Assembly (NCBI RefSeq): GCF_902859945.1
Contig: NZ_CADIKL010000035.1
Span: 1 to 64,000 of the forward strand
From: Paraburkholderia caffeinitolerans
GTDB lineage: Bacteria > Pseudomonadota > Gammaproteobacteria > Burkholderiales > Burkholderiaceae
Length of the DNA stretch: 64,000 bases
Direction: 5' to 3'
Positions within the stretch are counted from its first letter, which is position 1. The number at the start of each line of letters is the position of its first letter. The position numbers and the translations under genes were made by a program. Positions 34,230 to 43,248 of the stretch are shown piece after piece. The notes beneath the pieces are model-generated. The model made no database searches, was not told the DNA's origin, and saw nothing but the letters and a program-made list of their open reading frames with translations.

Positions 34230-36656
34230 TCAGTCGCCGCCATCCTGCGCTGGCGCGCTCGCGCGCGACCAGCGCCAGTTGCGGATCTCGGGCATGTCGT
34301 CGCCGTGCTCGTCCACGTAGCGGCGGTGCGCTGCGAGCTTGTCGTGCAGCGTCTGCCGCACATGCGCGGCGCGCTGCGCGAGCCCATCCACATGGTCGAT
34401 CACGGCTTCGCACAGGTGGTAGCGGTCGAGCTTGTTCACCACCGTCATGTCGAACGGCGTGGTCGTCGTGCCTTCCTCGATAAAGCCGTGCACGTGGATG
34501 TTCGCGTGATTGGCGCGCCGGTAAGTCAGGCGATGGATCAGCGACGGGTAACTGTGATGCGCAAAGATCACGGGCCGACTCGTGGTAAAGAGCGCATTGA
34601 AGTCGGCGTCGGAGAGACCGTGCGGGTGGCGATCCGCCGGCTCGAGCGTCATCAGGTCCACCACGTTCACCACGCGCATCTTCAGATCGGGCAGCCAGCC
34701 GCGCAGCAGGTCGACCGCCGCGAGCGTCTCGAGCGTGGGCACGTCGCCCGCGCAGGCCATCACCACGTCGGGCTCGCCGCCTTCGTCGTTGCTTGCCCAT
34801 GGCCAGATGCCGATGCCGTCCGCGCAATGGCGGATCGCGGCGTCCATGTCGAGCCACTGCGCTTGCGGCTGCTTGCCCGCCACGATGATGTTGATGCGGT
34901 TCCACGTGCGCAGCACGTGATCGGTCACGGCGAGCAGCGTGTTGGCGTCGGGCGGCAGGTACACGCGCACGGTGTCGGCTTTCTTGTTGACCGCGTAGTC
35001 GATGAAGCCCGGGTCCTGGTGGCTGAAGCCGTTATGGTCCTGGCGCCACACATGCGAGGTCAGCAGGTAATTGAGCGAGGGCAGGGGCCGCCGCCACGGA
35101 ATCTCGCGGATCACCTTCAGCCACTTCGCGTGCTGATTGAACATCGAATCGACGATGTGGATGAACGCCTCGTAGCATGACATGAAGCCGTGGCGCCCCG
35201 TGAGCAGATAGCCTTCGAGCCAGCCCTGGCAGGTGTGTTCGCTCAGGATCTCCATGACGCGGCCGTCCGGCGCGAGCTGGACGTCGTCGGGCGTGGTGTC
35301 GGCAAGCCAGGTCCGCGCCGTCACGTCGAAGACATCGGCCCAGCGGTTCGAGGCCGTCTCGTCGGGGCCGAAAATGCGGAAGTTGCGCGTGGGCAGATTC
35401 ACGCGCATCACCTCGCGCAGGAACGCGCCCATTACGCGGGTGGCTTCGGCGTCCACCTGGCCCGGCGCGGGCACCTCCACCGCATGGCGCTCGAACGCGG
35501 GTACGCGCAGTTCGCGCACCCGGCCGCCGCCGTTGGTGCGCGGGTTCGCGCTCATGCGGCGCTCGCCGTGCGGCGCGAGCGCCGCAATCGCGGGTGCGAG
35601 CCGGCCCTGTGCGTCGAATAGTTCCTCGGGCTTGTAGCTGCGCATCCAGTTTTCGAGCAGCGCGAGATGGCCCGGCTTCGCGATGTTCGACAGCGGCACC
35701 TGGTGCGAGCGCCATGAGCCTTCGGTTTTCAGGCCATCGACGCTCTTCGGGCCGGTCCAGCCCTTGGGCGTGCGTAGCACGATCATCGGCCAGCGGGGGC
35801 GCTCGAGGTGCGCTTGCGGATCGGCTGCAACCGCCTCGCGCGCGTGCTGCTGGAGGCGCGCGATTGCGTCGAACGCGGTGTCGAAGGCCGTAGCCATCAG
35901 ACGGTGCGCGATGCCGGGGTCTTCGGCTTCCACGAAGATCGGCGCGTAGCCGTAGCCGTTCATGAGCGCGGCGAGCTCTTCGTCGCCGATGCGCGCGAGC
36001 ACGGTCGGCCCGGCAATCTTGAAGCCGTTCAGATGCAGGATCGGCAGCACCGCGCCATCTGTCACCGGATTGAGGAACTTGTTGGAATGCCATGAGGTGG
36101 CGAGCGGCCCCGTTTCGGCTTCGCCGTCGCCGACCACGCACGCGGCGATTAGATCGGGATTGTCGAACACCGCGCCATAGGCATGCGACAGCGCGTAACC
36201 GAGCTCGCCGCCTTCGTGAATCGAGCCCGGAGTTTGCGGTGCAACGTGGCTCGGAATGCCGCCTGGAAAGCTGAACTGCTTGAAGAGCGCGGCCATACCT
36301 TCTTCGTCCTGCGGCACGTTCGGCCAGGTCTCGCTATAGGTGCCTTCGAGCCAGGTGTTCGCGACCACGGCCGGCCCACCGTGCCCCGGTCCCGCGATGA
36401 AGAGCAGATCGAGATCGCGCTCGTTGATGATGCGGTTCAGATGCGTGTAGAGAAAATTGAGGCCGGGCGTGGTGCCCCAGTGGCCGAGCAGGCGCGGCTT
36501 CACGTGAGCGAGTTGCAGCGGCTCGCGCAGCAGCGGATTGGCGAGCAGATAGATCTGGCCTACCGAGAGATAGTTGGCGGCGCGCCACCAGGCGTCCATG
36601 CGCTGCAACAGTTCGTCGGAAACCGGCGGACGGGAGGAAGGGCTGATTGCACTCAT
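34230..36656 (-). CDS. xfp: phosphoketolase (xylulose-5-P / fructose-6-P)
   Basis: An 808-aa thiamine-diphosphate enzyme that cleaves xylulose 5-phosphate (or fructose 6-phosphate) with phosphate to acetyl phosphate plus glyceraldehyde 3-phosphate (or erythrose 4-phosphate). Visible: H59 in LGHWGTTPG, H92 in GPGHGGPA, H147 in SIHEGGELGYALSHA and the ThDP motif GDGEAETGPLATSW (176-189) leading to N210. The length is normal for Xfp. The ATG at 36656 fits the family start; an upstream extension to 36800 is not conserved-looking. It is divergent from a universal stress protein across 206 bases. Acetate kinase or phosphotransacetylase are not in this window. Confidence 0.95.
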   Translation of the reverse strand: MSAISPSSRPPVSDELLQRMDAWWRAANYLSVGQIYLLANPLLREPLQLAHVKPRLLGHWGTTPGLNFLYTHLNRIINERDLDLLFIAGPGHGGPAVVANTWLEGTYSETWPNVPQDEEGMAALFKQFSFPGGIPSHVAPQTPGSIHEGGELGYALSHAYGAVFDNPDLIAACVVGDGEAETGPLATSWHSNKFLNPVTDGAVLPILHLNGFKIAGPTVLARIGDEELAALMNGYGYAPIFVEAEDPGIAHRLMATAFDTAFDAIARLQQHAREAVAADPQAHLERPRWPMIVLRTPKGWTGPKSVDGLKTEGSWRSHQVPLSNIAKPGHLALLENWMRSYKPEELFDAQGRLAPAIAALAPHGERRMSANPRTNGGGRVRELRVPAFERHAVEVPAPGQVDAEATRVMGAFLREVMRVNLPTRNFRIFGPDETASNRWADVFDVTARTWLADTTPDDVQLAPDGRVMEILSEHTCQGWLEGYLLTGRHGFMSCYEAFIHIVDSMFNQHAKWLKVIREIPWRRPLPSLNYLLTSHVWRQDHNGFSHQDPGFIDYAVNKKADTVRVYLPPDANTLLAVTDHVLRTWNRINIIVAGKQPQAQWLDMDAAIRHCADGIGIWPWASNDEGGEPDVVMACAGDVPTLETLAAVDLLRGWLPDLKMRVVNVVDLMTLEPADRHPHGLSDADFNALFTTSRPVIFAHHSYPSLIHRLTYRRANHANIHVHGFIEEGTTTTPFDMTVVNKLDRYHLCEAVIDHVDGLAQRAAHVRQTLHDKLAAHRRYVDEHGDDMPEIRNWRWSRASAPAQDGGD

Positions 36657-36862
36657 TCGATGCTCCTGTCGAACCCAGGAAGTTACGGTGCCGCGATCAT
36701 GGTGCCACGATCTCTGGGAACGCTTCCTCCACGTGTCTGCACGCGCGGGTCGCGGCGCGTGCGCCGACCGCGTAACATGGATGATGCGTCCCCCGTGCAT
36801 CGCGCGCGGTCCCCGCCGCGCCTGCCGGATGCCGCACCATGTGCCTTATCCTGGAGGTAATG

Positions 36863-37324
36863 ATGTACAAACAAATTCTGGTGGCCGTCGACGGCAGCCG
36901 CAGCGGACGCCGCGCGCTCGACGAGGCCGTGAAAATCGCCAAGGCCACGGGCGCCACGGTGCAGGCGCTTTGCGTGGTCCAGCATCCGGCGCGCCTCGTC
37001 GATGTCGGCGCGGGATTCGCCGAGGAGCCCAAGCGCCAGTCGGCCGAAGCCGATGTCGCCACTGCCGCGCTCGAAGAGGCGAAAACGGTGTTCGCGCAGG
37101 CCGGCGTGCCGGGCACGGCGCGCGCCGCCGACGCGATGGGCGAGGACATTGCGGTAGTGATCTACCGCATCGCAGCGGAAGAGGATGCAGACCTCGTCGT
37201 GATGGGCACGCGGGGTTTGTCGGGTGTGAAGCGCCTGCTGCTTGGCAGCGTGGCGGAGTCGTTCCTGCGCATGGCCGATCGCCCGGTCATGCTAGTGCGC
37301 GACGAAGAACCGAAGGCGGCCTGA
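36863..37324 (+). CDS. universal stress protein (UspA family)
   Basis: A 153-aa cytosolic protein with the ATP-binding Usp fold: KQILVAVDGSRSGRRALDEAV at the start and GTRGLSGVKRLLLGSVAESFLRMADRPVMLV, the G-x2-G-x9-G-S/T motif, near the end. Such proteins bind ATP or AMP and rise under stress. GGAGG lies 5 bases before this ATG; the ATG three bases earlier is too close to the site. Divergence from phosphoketolase suggests shared control, for example in low-oxygen or stationary conditions (inference). Confidence 0.92.
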   Translation: MYKQILVAVDGSRSGRRALDEAVKIAKATGATVQALCVVQHPARLVDVGAGFAEEPKRQSAEADVATAALEEAKTVFAQAGVPGTARAADAMGEDIAVVIYRIAAEEDADLVVMGTRGLSGVKRLLLGSVAESFLRMADRPVMLVRDEEPKAA

Positions 37325-37771
37325 TACCGGCTTGATACCGGCCTTCGCCGGCGGCACGCGGGTGCAGCGACGCCCGCGTGCCCGTTATCGCATTCGCATC
37401 AAAAAAATGACACGCACCTGGGGTTCAATGTGTTCACCTGAGGTGCAAATATTTTGAAATACGACTTCGATCAAATCTTGCACGCGTGTAAGTCACGCGG
37501 CGCCGAGCATCCTTTTATCATTTGAAATCGGCTGCGTAATTACCTGATTCATCCATATGCGCTGAAATTCAAATTCAGCATGTAATCAGTAATCCGATTT
37601 AATTGTTCGGCGAACATATAACTCACTGTAAACTTCATGCAAGGCGCAGAGGACTTCCCGCTTCGGCACGTCGATTGCGTGGGTAACAAAAAGAAACAAG
37701 GCCGTAGCGAAACTGTATGTTTTGCTCGCTATGCTGGTTTCCACGGGGGAATTCCAAACAGGAGAAAGTCA
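37325..37771. other. 447-base intergenic region, AT-richer than its surroundings
   Basis: No gene is seen here. It starts with a terminator-like hairpin, then becomes clearly AT-richer from about 37400, with short runs such as TCAAAAAAATGACA and AAATTCAAATTCAG. An 11-base perfect palindrome CACCTGAGGTG sits at 37435-37445. An open frame from 37637 into the next gene lacks a ribosome site, so the gene's start is placed at 37772. The low GC suggests a complex promoter region or an old insertion. Confidence 0.5.
37353..37382 (+). terminator. terminator-like hairpin after the stress protein gene
   Basis: GGCACGCGGG (37353-37362) and CCCGCGTGCC (37373-37382) form a perfect 10-bp GC-rich stem with a 10-base loop, 29 bases after the stop codon. 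The T-rich tail is weak. Confidence 0.5.
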
Positions 37772-37993
37772 ATGCTCAGTCATCACGAATTGGCGGCGCT
37801 GCTACTGATTCGCGACGCTAATGCGCCGCTTCAAAGGTTCGATTCCGATTTTCTGGCGCTCGAGCGCTACCATCTCGTGGAAATCAATGAAAGCGGGGAC
37901 GGCTGCGCGCCACGCCTCACGATGCGTGGCAAGGAATTGTTGCAGCGGCTGATGCAAGGCAGCGGGCATTATTTCGATTTCGACGCACGCTAA
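37772..37993 (+). CDS. hypothetical 73-aa protein, possibly winged-helix-like
   Basis: A 73-residue protein of unknown function. It starts LSHHELAALLLIRD, continues with LALERYHLVEINESGDGCAPRLTMRGKELLQRL and ends with an aromatic HYFDFDAR. The L-x-x-L-x-x-R-G-x-E-L-L-x-R-L pattern after a short beta-like turn resembles the wing and last helix of a small winged-helix domain, but I cannot assign a family. AGGAG lies 8 bases before the ATG. It is isolated behind a long AT-richer gap and converges on the UDG-DUF488 gene. Confidence 0.65.
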   Translation: MLSHHELAALLLIRDANAPLQRFDSDFLALERYHLVEINESGDGCAPRLTMRGKELLQRLMQGSGHYFDFDAR

Positions 37994-38029
37994 CCGGCTC
38001 GCTTTCTGGAATCCCGATTGCGCGCGCTG

Positions 38030-39034
38030 TTATTTGCGCCGCTTCTTCATCAAATAGTCGCGCAGCACGGTGGCGTTATTGTTTTCGGTGTTGTGCGAAC
38101 TGTAGAGCAGCACCAACGGGTGCGCCTTGCTCGCCTCCACAAGCGGTTCCCATGCGGTACGGTTCGCGTCGAGTTCGGCGACGTAGCGGCGCGTGAATTC
38201 GTCCCACTGCTCCGGGTCTTTATGGAACCACTCGCGCAATTCCGTGCTCGGCGCAACGTCCTTCGCCCAGATCACGCCCGCGAGCTTTTCCTTGCTCATG
38301 CCGCGCGGCCATAGCCGGTCGACCAGAAAGCACGCTTGTCTGTCCTCGGGCAGCGGTTCGTAGACACGCTGGAGGGTGATTGCCGGTAGGGTCATGTTGC
38401 GCTTCTCCTTGTGAGGCACATCGGCATCGGGCGGCAACGCGAGCGCATCCGCGACGCGCTCGCGCAGCGCGGGCAGCACGTCGCGCGCGAACCACGGATG
38501 CCGCTGGAACCATGGCGTATTGCGCGGGGAGGGGTGCGGCAGCGGCACGTAGCCGGGTGCGTAGTCGCGCCAGGCTTCCACGGTTTCTGTGAGCGAGCCC
38601 TTGCGGCGATTGCCGAGAAAATAACGCTGCGCATACTGGCCGACCAGCAGCGTGAGGCGCACGTCGGGCATCAGCGCGAGCAGGCGCGAGTGCCAGAGCG
38701 GCGCGCATTCGGGGCGCGGCGGGTTATCGCCGCCGCCTTTGCCAGATGAGCGCCCCGGATAGCAAAAGCCCATCGGCACGATGGCGATGCGCGCGGCGTC
38801 GTAGAACGTGTGGGCGTCGATGCCCATCCATTCACGCAGGCGCTCGCCGCTTGCGTCGTCCCATGGGATACCCGAGGCATGAACCTTCGCGCCGGGCGCC
38901 TGGCCCACGATCAGGATCCGCGCGCTCGCGCTCGCCTGCAGCACCGGACGCGGGCCGAGCGGCAGCGTGTCGGCGCAGACGCGGCAAGCGCGGATTTCGG
39001 TCAGCAGGCGGGGGAGCGAGCGGGTAGTCGACAC
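38030..39034 (-). CDS. uracil-DNA glycosylase-family protein fused to DUF488
   Basis: A 334-aa protein made of two units normally encoded separately. Residues 1-205 are a UDG-superfamily domain: GQAPG (45-49) is the motif 1 loop, LPHPSPRN (165-172) is the HPS-type motif, and C17, C20, C91 and C110 could bind an iron-sulfur cluster as in family 4/5 enzymes. Residues 214-334 are a complete DUF488 domain (RVYEPLPEDRQ, DRLWPRGMSKEKL, DVAPSTELREWFHKDPEQW). An internal ATG at 38395 has AAGGAG 9 bases before it, so DUF488 may also be made alone. The fusion could be real or the result of a lost stop codon. Confidence 0.85.
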   Translation of the reverse strand: MSTTRSLPRLLTEIRACRVCADTLPLGPRPVLQASASARILIVGQAPGAKVHASGIPWDDASGERLREWMGIDAHTFYDAARIAIVPMGFCYPGRSSGKGGGDNPPRPECAPLWHSRLLALMPDVRLTLLVGQYAQRYFLGNRRKGSLTETVEAWRDYAPGYVPLPHPSPRNTPWFQRHPWFARDVLPALRERVADALALPPDADVPHKEKRNMTLPAITLQRVYEPLPEDRQACFLVDRLWPRGMSKEKLAGVIWAKDVAPSTELREWFHKDPEQWDEFTRRYVAELDANRTAWEPLVEASKAHPLVLLYSSHNTENNNATVLRDYLMKKRRK

Positions 39035-39368
39035 GACGGGACGGCGCTTCGGCGAATGAGTGTGCGGGAATCCGAGTCTATCAAAGAGCCGCTGCTTATC
39101 GTGGTCACCTCGTGCCGGTCAGAATGGGCGACCCGACGGGTATGACGGGCGATGGCGGCGCATAGCGCGAGCGCCGCTGCGCGAAGGCGCGTAGACTCGC
39201 ACGGAGCAGCAGTGTCAGACGCGCGCTGGCCTTTTGAGCCGCACCGGCGCGACGACAACCGTGAACGACACCGCGAGCGCCCCGCCGCCGGTTTGCACGA
39301 ATCGCACGAGTCAAACGAATCGCACGATCCGTGCATCGCTTCGGGCACGCGCCTCGCAAGGAGGCTTC

Positions 39369-40913
39369 ATGAGATTGCTGGCCGTCCACCCGAGCGGGCT
39401 GATGTACACGCGCGTGTTTCTGCGGCTCGAGCCGCTGGGTCTCGAATCGGTTGCCGGCACGGCGCGCGACGCGGGGCACGAGGTGCGCCTCATCGACCTG
39501 CAGGTGGAAACTCATCGCGACCTGATGCGCATGGTGCGCGACTGGCGGCCCGAGGCGCTCTGTTTCTCGGGCAACTATCTGGCGAACATTCCCGAGATCA
39601 TCGATCTTTCCAAGGCCGTGAAGGCCGCGCTGCCCACGTGCTTCGTGTTCGTGGGCGGCCATAGCGTGTCGTTCACGGCGCCCGACTTGCTGCGTCACGG
39701 CGCGGGCGCGATCGACTGCATCCTGCGCGGCGAGGGCGAAGCGTCGATCAACGTGCTGCTCGAAGCGGTTGCGCAAGGCGGCGATCTGCACGCGGTGCCG
39801 GGTGTCGTGACGCGCGAAGGGTCGGGGCCGCCGCCGCTTTTCGTCGAGCACCTCGACCCCGTGCGACCCGCGCGCGATCTGTTGCGGCACCGGCGCAAAT
39901 ATTTCATCGGCACGCTCGATCCGTGCGCCTCGATCGAGTTCGCGCGCGGCTGCCCGTGGGACTGCACGTTCTGCAGCGCGTGGACCTTCTACGGGCGCAG
40001 CTACCGCACGCGCAGCCCCGAGGTCGTGGTGGAGGAACTGGCGGCGCTGCGCGAGCCGGGCGTCTTTATCGTCGACGATGTGGCCTTCGTGCACGCCGAG
40101 CACGGCATGGCAATTGCCGACGCGATCCGCCGACGCGGCATCCGGAAACGCTACTACCTGGAGACGCGTGGCGATGTGCTCTTGCGCAACAAGGAGGTGT
40201 TCCGCGCGTGGCAGACGATCGGCCTGAAATACATGTTCCTCGGGCTCGAAGCGATCGACGACGAAGGCCTCAAGGCGTTTCGCAAGCGCATTAGTCTGGA
40301 CCGCAATTTCGAGGCGCTGGAGTTCGCGCGTTCGCTCGGCATCACGGTCGCGATCAATCTGATTGCCGACCCGGACTGGGATCATGCGCGCTTCGAGACC
40401 ATCCGCCAGTGGTGCATGGAGATACCGGAGATCGTGAACATCAGCGTGAATACGCCGTATCCGGGCACCGAGAACTGGCAGCACGAGACGCGGCGTTTGA
40501 CGAGTCTCGACTACCGGCTTTACGACATCCAGCACGCCGTGGTGCCGACAAAGCTGCCGCTGCCCGAGTTCTATGCAGAATTGGTGCGCACGCAACAAGT
40601 ATTGAATCGCAAGCACATGGGCTGGACCGCGTTTCGCGGCGCGGCGGGGCAGGCGATGCATCTGCTGCTGCGCGGCCAGACCAATTTCGTGCGCATGCTG
40701 TGGAAGTTCAACTCGGTGTTCGATCCGCGCCTGCAACTTGCCGATCATGCGCGCGAGGTGCACTACGAGATGACCCCGCCGCCTGCCACAACGGGCGAGC
40801 GCGGGGTCGACATGAAGACGGTCTACATTCACGGGCCAATTGGGCGGCGCGGCCGCAAGATCGACGACGCTACCGAGAAGTTCGTCGACGAGACCCGCAT
40901 GGGGCTGGGCTGA
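39369..40913 (+). CDS. hpnR: hopanoid C-3 methylase HpnR (B12-binding radical SAM)
   Basis: A 514-aa class B radical SAM methylase. The N-terminal half (1-170) is a cobalamin-binding Rossmann fold (AVHPSGLMYTRVFLRLEPLG, VGGHSVSF). The radical SAM cysteines are C195, C199 and C202 in RGCPWDCTFCS. The run LDPCASIEFARG and the YYLETRGDVLLRNKEVFR stretch match HpnR, which adds the methyl group at C-3 of hopanoids. AAGGAGG precedes the ATG by 5 bases. No other hopanoid gene is in the window, so it works as an orphan tailoring enzyme for hopanoids made elsewhere. Confidence 0.88.
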   Translation: MRLLAVHPSGLMYTRVFLRLEPLGLESVAGTARDAGHEVRLIDLQVETHRDLMRMVRDWRPEALCFSGNYLANIPEIIDLSKAVKAALPTCFVFVGGHSVSFTAPDLLRHGAGAIDCILRGEGEASINVLLEAVAQGGDLHAVPGVVTREGSGPPPLFVEHLDPVRPARDLLRHRRKYFIGTLDPCASIEFARGCPWDCTFCSAWTFYGRSYRTRSPEVVVEELAALREPGVFIVDDVAFVHAEHGMAIADAIRRRGIRKRYYLETRGDVLLRNKEVFRAWQTIGLKYMFLGLEAIDDEGLKAFRKRISLDRNFEALEFARSLGITVAINLIADPDWDHARFETIRQWCMEIPEIVNISVNTPYPGTENWQHETRRLTSLDYRLYDIQHAVVPTKLPLPEFYAELVRTQQVLNRKHMGWTAFRGAAGQAMHLLLRGQTNFVRMLWKFNSVFDPRLQLADHAREVHYEMTPPPATTGERGVDMKTVYIHGPIGRRGRKIDDATEKFVDETRMGLG

Positions 40914-40914
40914 A

Positions 40915-41676
40915 TCAAGCCGCCTTGTTGACCGGCACCCAGCCGTATTGCGCGGCCGCCTGAGCGATCTGCTTGGCGATCGAGTTCGCGAGCTTGCCGG
41001 CGTCGGCGGCAATCGTGTCGCGCTTCGATTCGGATGCGCCGTGCAGTCCCGCGCCCGCTGCCGCCGATGCCGCGACATGGCCCGCCGCCGCGCCCGCACC
41101 CGCCGTTTCCGCCATGCCGGGCATATAGCCGCTGTTCGCGCTGGTCTCGAAGGTGGCGAGCGATTGGGGCGCGCCATGGGCCGGCAGGTAGGACACGGCG
41201 ATGGTGGCCTCAACTTCGCTCTTGCCCGCACCGAGCCCGATCAGGACGCGGCGTCGGCGGCTGCCCGCATCGACGGTATCGATGCGGCCTTCGACCACGA
41301 TGGCGTCGCGTCCCGCCGGCACGGGGCCGTCCACGCGCACTGCGGGCAGACCCATCTTCTGCAACTGCGCGACGATGTTGTCGGCCAGCTTCTCGCGCGC
41401 CGCGAGCGCCACTTGCTGCTGTTGTTGCGCCGACGTCTCGCCGCTCGCCATCGTCTTGAGCCGCTGCGCCATGCCGCTGTCGAGTTTCACGAGTTCGGGC
41501 GAGATCTCGAACGCGGAGACGTAGATGACTTCGGCGTGCACTTGCGGCAGCGGCCCGGCGGCCTGCAATGGGCTCGCAGCCGAGGCGCAGCCCGACGCGA
41601 AGAGTGAGCCCGCGAACAGCGCAGCGCCAGCGAAGCGGCGGGTTTTGTTGAGGAGGGAGCGGAGAAACGTATTCAT
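40915..41676 (-). CDS. DUF4410-like lipoprotein
   Basis: A 253-aa protein with an N-terminal signal (LLNKTRRFAGAALFAGSLFASGCASA) ending in a lipobox-like ASGC, so probably an outer-membrane or periplasmic lipoprotein. The mature part has VYVSAFEISPELVKLDSG, AAREKLADNIVAQLQKMGL and VEGRIDTVDAGSRRRRVLIGLGAGKSEVEA, the core pattern of DUF4410 proteins. A low-complexity Gly/Ala stretch follows near the C-terminus. Function unknown. It converges on hpnR with almost no gap. Confidence 0.75.
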   Translation of the reverse strand: MNTFLRSLLNKTRRFAGAALFAGSLFASGCASAASPLQAAGPLPQVHAEVIYVSAFEISPELVKLDSGMAQRLKTMASGETSAQQQQQVALAAREKLADNIVAQLQKMGLPAVRVDGPVPAGRDAIVVEGRIDTVDAGSRRRRVLIGLGAGKSEVEATIAVSYLPAHGAPQSLATFETSANSGYMPGMAETAGAGAAAGHVAASAAAGAGLHGASESKRDTIAADAGKLANSIAKQIAQAAAQYGWVPVNKAA

Positions 41677-41835
41677 GTCGGGTCGCCTGGAAGCTGATCT
41701 CGATATCGACATTTAATCAGGATGCCGAAATACCGTGATGGGTTCATGAGAGCTGGCTGAGCGGCTTGCCTGCATTTACCTGTTGTTTCAGGTTCCGGCG
41801 TGTGTCACTCGGCACAGGTGCAAGTATGCGGGGGA

Positions 41836-41856
41836 GCGCGTGGCTGCGCCACGCGC
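41836..41856. terminator. short hairpin after the kinase gene
   Basis: GCGCGTGGC (41836-41844) and GCCACGCGC (41848-41856) form a 9-bp perfect stem with a 3-base loop, 18 bases after the histidine kinase stop on the leftward strand. There is no T run, so it may act with Rho or only stabilise the 3' end. Confidence 0.4.
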
Positions 41857-41874
41857 GAATTATGTCGCTCGATG

Positions 41875-43227
41875 TCACCGGCGCGCGGCGGCGTCTTGAA
41901 TCGGCAGTCTCACTACGGCTTCGAGTCCGCCGCCCGCGCGGTCGGAGAAGGTGAGCGAGCCGCCGTGCTGCCTCGCGATTCGTTCGACGATTGCGAGTCC
42001 GAGGCCCGTGCCGCCCGCATGGGTGCGCGCGTTGGTGCCCCGGCTGAAGGGCGCTTTGAGCCGCTCCAGTTCCTCGGCGCGGATGCCGCTGCCTCGGTCG
42101 CAAATGGCCACGCAAGCGTGGCCGTCCACCTGCCAGGTGCGCACGCACAGGCCCGTGCGCCCGTAGACGACGGCGTTCTGCATCAGGTTCATCAAGAGAC
42201 GCATGACGGCCACGGGCCGGAACGCGAAGGGGGGCAGTGCGCCTTCCTCGAAGTCGAATTCGTGACCGAGCCCCGCGAAGTCGGCCACGAGCTGGCCCGC
42301 GAGCGCGTTGAGGTCGCCAGGCTGCGGGGCTTCGCGCTCGCCGCTGCCCGCGTAGTCCATGAACTGCTGGAGGATCGTGTCGATGCGGTCGAGATAGCCC
42401 TCCGCCGAATCGACGAGCTTGTCGTTGGTGCCACGCGGCAGCGCCATTGCAAGGGCGAGGCGCAGTTTCGTGAGCGGCGTGCGGATGTCGTGGGACACGC
42501 CCGCGAGCATCAGCGCACGCGTCGCTTCGGCTTGTTGCAGCGCAGCGGTCATCTGATTGAAGGCCTGGCTTACCTGAGCGATCTCGGTCGGGCCGTCGGT
42601 TGGCAGTGGCGCGGGCGCTTCACCGGCACTCACGCGGCGCGCCGCGTGCGCAAGCTCGCCGAGCGGGCGGTTCAGATGCAACTGGATCAGCCAGCCCGTG
42701 AACGCCGCGAGCAGTGCGAGACCGATCGACAGCACGATGGCCGTGGCGATGCCGCTTGCGCGCGCGTCGGCGCTCATCGGCAGGGCCACCCAGATGGGTT
42801 CGCCCGCCGCGTGCATGCGGATCCAGAGGCGCTCTTCGTCTGATGATTCCCAGCGCACCGGCATGTCGGCGGGCAGATGGCGCTGGAGCGCCGCGATGAA
42901 GACGTCGCGCTGCCAGGTCTGGAAAACATGGAGCGGATTCGCGCCCGGTGGATCGATGTTCGCCACGTGCGCGGCAGGGGCCGTGCGATTGTCGTTCAAG
43001 CGCGCGGCGCTCGCGCGGCTTTCGGCGGGGGGCAATGCGGCGAGCGTGCTGTCGAGCAGCTTCACGTAGTCGGCGAAGATGATCGAGGCGCGCTCGATGC
43101 GCGGGCGCTGCACGAAATGCAGCAGCGCGCCGAACGAGCACAGCTGGGTGAGGGCGACGAGCGCCACCAGCAGCGCGATGTTGCGCGAGAGGAGCGAGCG
43201 CGGCAGCCAGCGCGAGAGCGTGCGCAT
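41875..43227 (-). CDS. EnvZ-like sensor histidine kinase
   Basis: A 450-aa inner-membrane kinase. Two transmembrane segments (about 14-36 and 160-184) flank a periplasmic sensor of about 120 residues. HAMP follows (185-238), then HisKA with H246 in LAGVSHDIRTPL, and HATPase with a modified N-box (NLMQNAVVYG), DRGSGI and GGTGLGLAIV. The layout matches the EnvZ group. It begins 21 bases after the response regulator on the same strand. No good ribosome site precedes the ATG, consistent with translational coupling; a TTG at 43245 is an alternative start. Confidence 0.92.
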   Translation of the reverse strand: MRTLSRWLPRSLLSRNIALLVALVALTQLCSFGALLHFVQRPRIERASIIFADYVKLLDSTLAALPPAESRASAARLNDNRTAPAAHVANIDPPGANPLHVFQTWQRDVFIAALQRHLPADMPVRWESSDEERLWIRMHAAGEPIWVALPMSADARASGIATAIVLSIGLALLAAFTGWLIQLHLNRPLGELAHAARRVSAGEAPAPLPTDGPTEIAQVSQAFNQMTAALQQAEATRALMLAGVSHDIRTPLTKLRLALAMALPRGTNDKLVDSAEGYLDRIDTILQQFMDYAGSGEREAPQPGDLNALAGQLVADFAGLGHEFDFEEGALPPFAFRPVAVMRLLMNLMQNAVVYGRTGLCVRTWQVDGHACVAICDRGSGIRAEELERLKAPFSRGTNARTHAGGTGLGLAIVERIARQHGGSLTFSDRAGGGLEAVVRLPIQDAAARR

Positions 43228-43248
43228 GAGCGATGGGCGTCGCAAGGC

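Noticed and set aside
39290..39345. Short CGAATCGCACGA repeats before hpnR
   Set aside because: Only two imperfect copies with no CRISPR-like spacing or further structure.
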